Source: Methanobacteriota archaeon (GTDB lineage: Archaea; Thermoplasmatota; Thermoplasmata; Methanomassiliicoccales; Methanomethylophilaceae). From it: 5,542 nucleotides of DNA. Positions 5,163 to 5,542 of the stretch are shown one piece after another. The translations under genes were made by a program, and so were the position numbers. The notes beneath the pieces are model-generated. The model saw only the letters and a list, made by a program, of their open reading frames with translations, was not told where the DNA came from and made no database searches. The stretch lies in assembly GCA_029574055.1 (NCBI GenBank), contig JAKQBQ010000159.1:1-5542 (forward strand). Reading direction: 5' to 3'. Position 1 is the first letter of the stretch; the number at the start of each line of letters is the position of its first letter.

Positions 5163-5542
5163 ATGAAGGGCCGTACAGATGTGATAGTCGGTGTTCAGTG
5201 GGGAGACGAGGGCAAGGGGCGCGTTGTTGACGCTCTTGCGGGAAGATCAGGCGTGGTCGTCCGCTATCAGGGCGGCGCGAACGCGGGACATACAGTCGTC
5301 GTCGGAGACGAAAAGTTTGTCTTCCACTTACTCCCTTCAGGGATCCTCTATCCCGGCAAGCTCTGTGTCATCGGAAACGGGGTGGTGATAGACCCTGAAA
5401 CCCTTTTCAAAGAGCTCGACGACCTTAAAAAGAGGGGCAAGCCACTCGCCAGGCTGGTCATAAGCCACGGCGCACATGTTGTTATGCCCTACCATAAACT
5501 GCTTGACAGGCTGGCCGAGGGCGCAAGGTCCGAAGGCAACAG
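5163..5542 (+). CDS. purA: Adenylosuccinate synthetase, N-terminal part (3' end outside window)
   Basis: A cytoplasmic enzyme that joins IMP and aspartate using GTP to form adenylosuccinate, the first step from IMP to AMP. The window shows 126 complete codons of a family usually about 425-430 aa long; the reading frame is open to the last base, so truncation is by the window. Diagnostic motifs are VGVQWGDEGKGRVVD at 9-23 (GTP-binding GDEGKG with catalytic D15), RYQGGANAGHT at 34-44 (catalytic H43), FHLLPSGIL at 54-62, and IGNGVVIDP at 70-78. SHGAHVVMPYHKLLD at 101-115 also fits the family. The start at 5163 has a good SD and gives the normal N-terminus just before the first strand. It has its own promoter at 5064-5093, with a palindrome over the -10 that may mediate control. 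Identification is secure from the N-terminal third alone. Confidence 0.97.
   Translation, partial: MKGRTDVIVGVQWGDEGKGRVVDALAGRSGVVVRYQGGANAGHTVVVGDEKFVFHLLPSGILYPGKLCVIGNGVVIDPETLFKELDDLKKRGKPLARLVISHGAHVVMPYHKLLDRLAEGARSEGN

Noticed and set aside
5159..5230. Out-of-frame short ORF starting at the ATG just before purA
   Set aside because: The ATG is only two bases from the SD, the 23-residue product has no visible merit, and it lies in the wrong frame within purA.

Overview
The window is a compact, single-strand (plus) stretch of bacterial chromosome. GC is moderate (roughly 50-55% by eye). AGG/AGA arginine and ATA isoleucine codons are heavily used, Shine-Dalgarno (SD) sites are clear, and intergenic gaps are short. 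No mobile element, CRISPR array, tRNA or rRNA is visible. Codon style together with the gene content (a TupABC-type oxyanion importer, GlmS, a UPF0213-type GIY-YIG protein and PurA) suggests an anaerobic bacterium, tentatively Synergistota. This is an impression from sequence style, not a proven placement.

Region 1 (1-2405) is an ABC importer of the tungstate/molybdate (Tup) type: the 3' part of the permease gene, a complete secreted substrate-binding protein gene, and a complete ATPase gene with a C-terminal TOBE-like domain. The visible order is permease, binding protein, ATPase (B-A-C). A perfect 15-bp hairpin lies between the binding-protein and ATPase genes. The binding protein lacks the classical TTTS ligand motif near its mature N-terminus, so its exact substrate is uncertain.

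Region 2 (2406-4430) holds a 120-base leader with a hairpin, then a complete glmS (glucosamine-6-phosphate synthase, 608 aa, all key residues present), then a Rho-independent terminator. The terminator region contains several competing pairings.

Region 3 (4431-5048) holds a small secreted protein of unknown function that starts with TTG. Its stop codon overlaps the start codon of a small GIY-YIG-domain protein (ATGA junction), so the two are probably translationally coupled.

Region 4 (5049-5542) has a good sigma-70-type promoter whose -10 box is embedded in a perfect 14-bp palindrome, a leader hairpin, and the first 126 codons of purA (adenylosuccinate synthetase), cut by the window end.

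Functionally the window is mostly housekeeping: oxyanion uptake for molybdo/tungsto-enzymes, amino-sugar synthesis for the cell wall, and AMP synthesis. I do not see a clear new biological system. The features most worth a second look are the non-canonical ligand motif of the binding protein, the intercistronic hairpin, the coupled small-secreted-protein/GIY-YIG pair, and the operator-like palindrome at the purA promoter.
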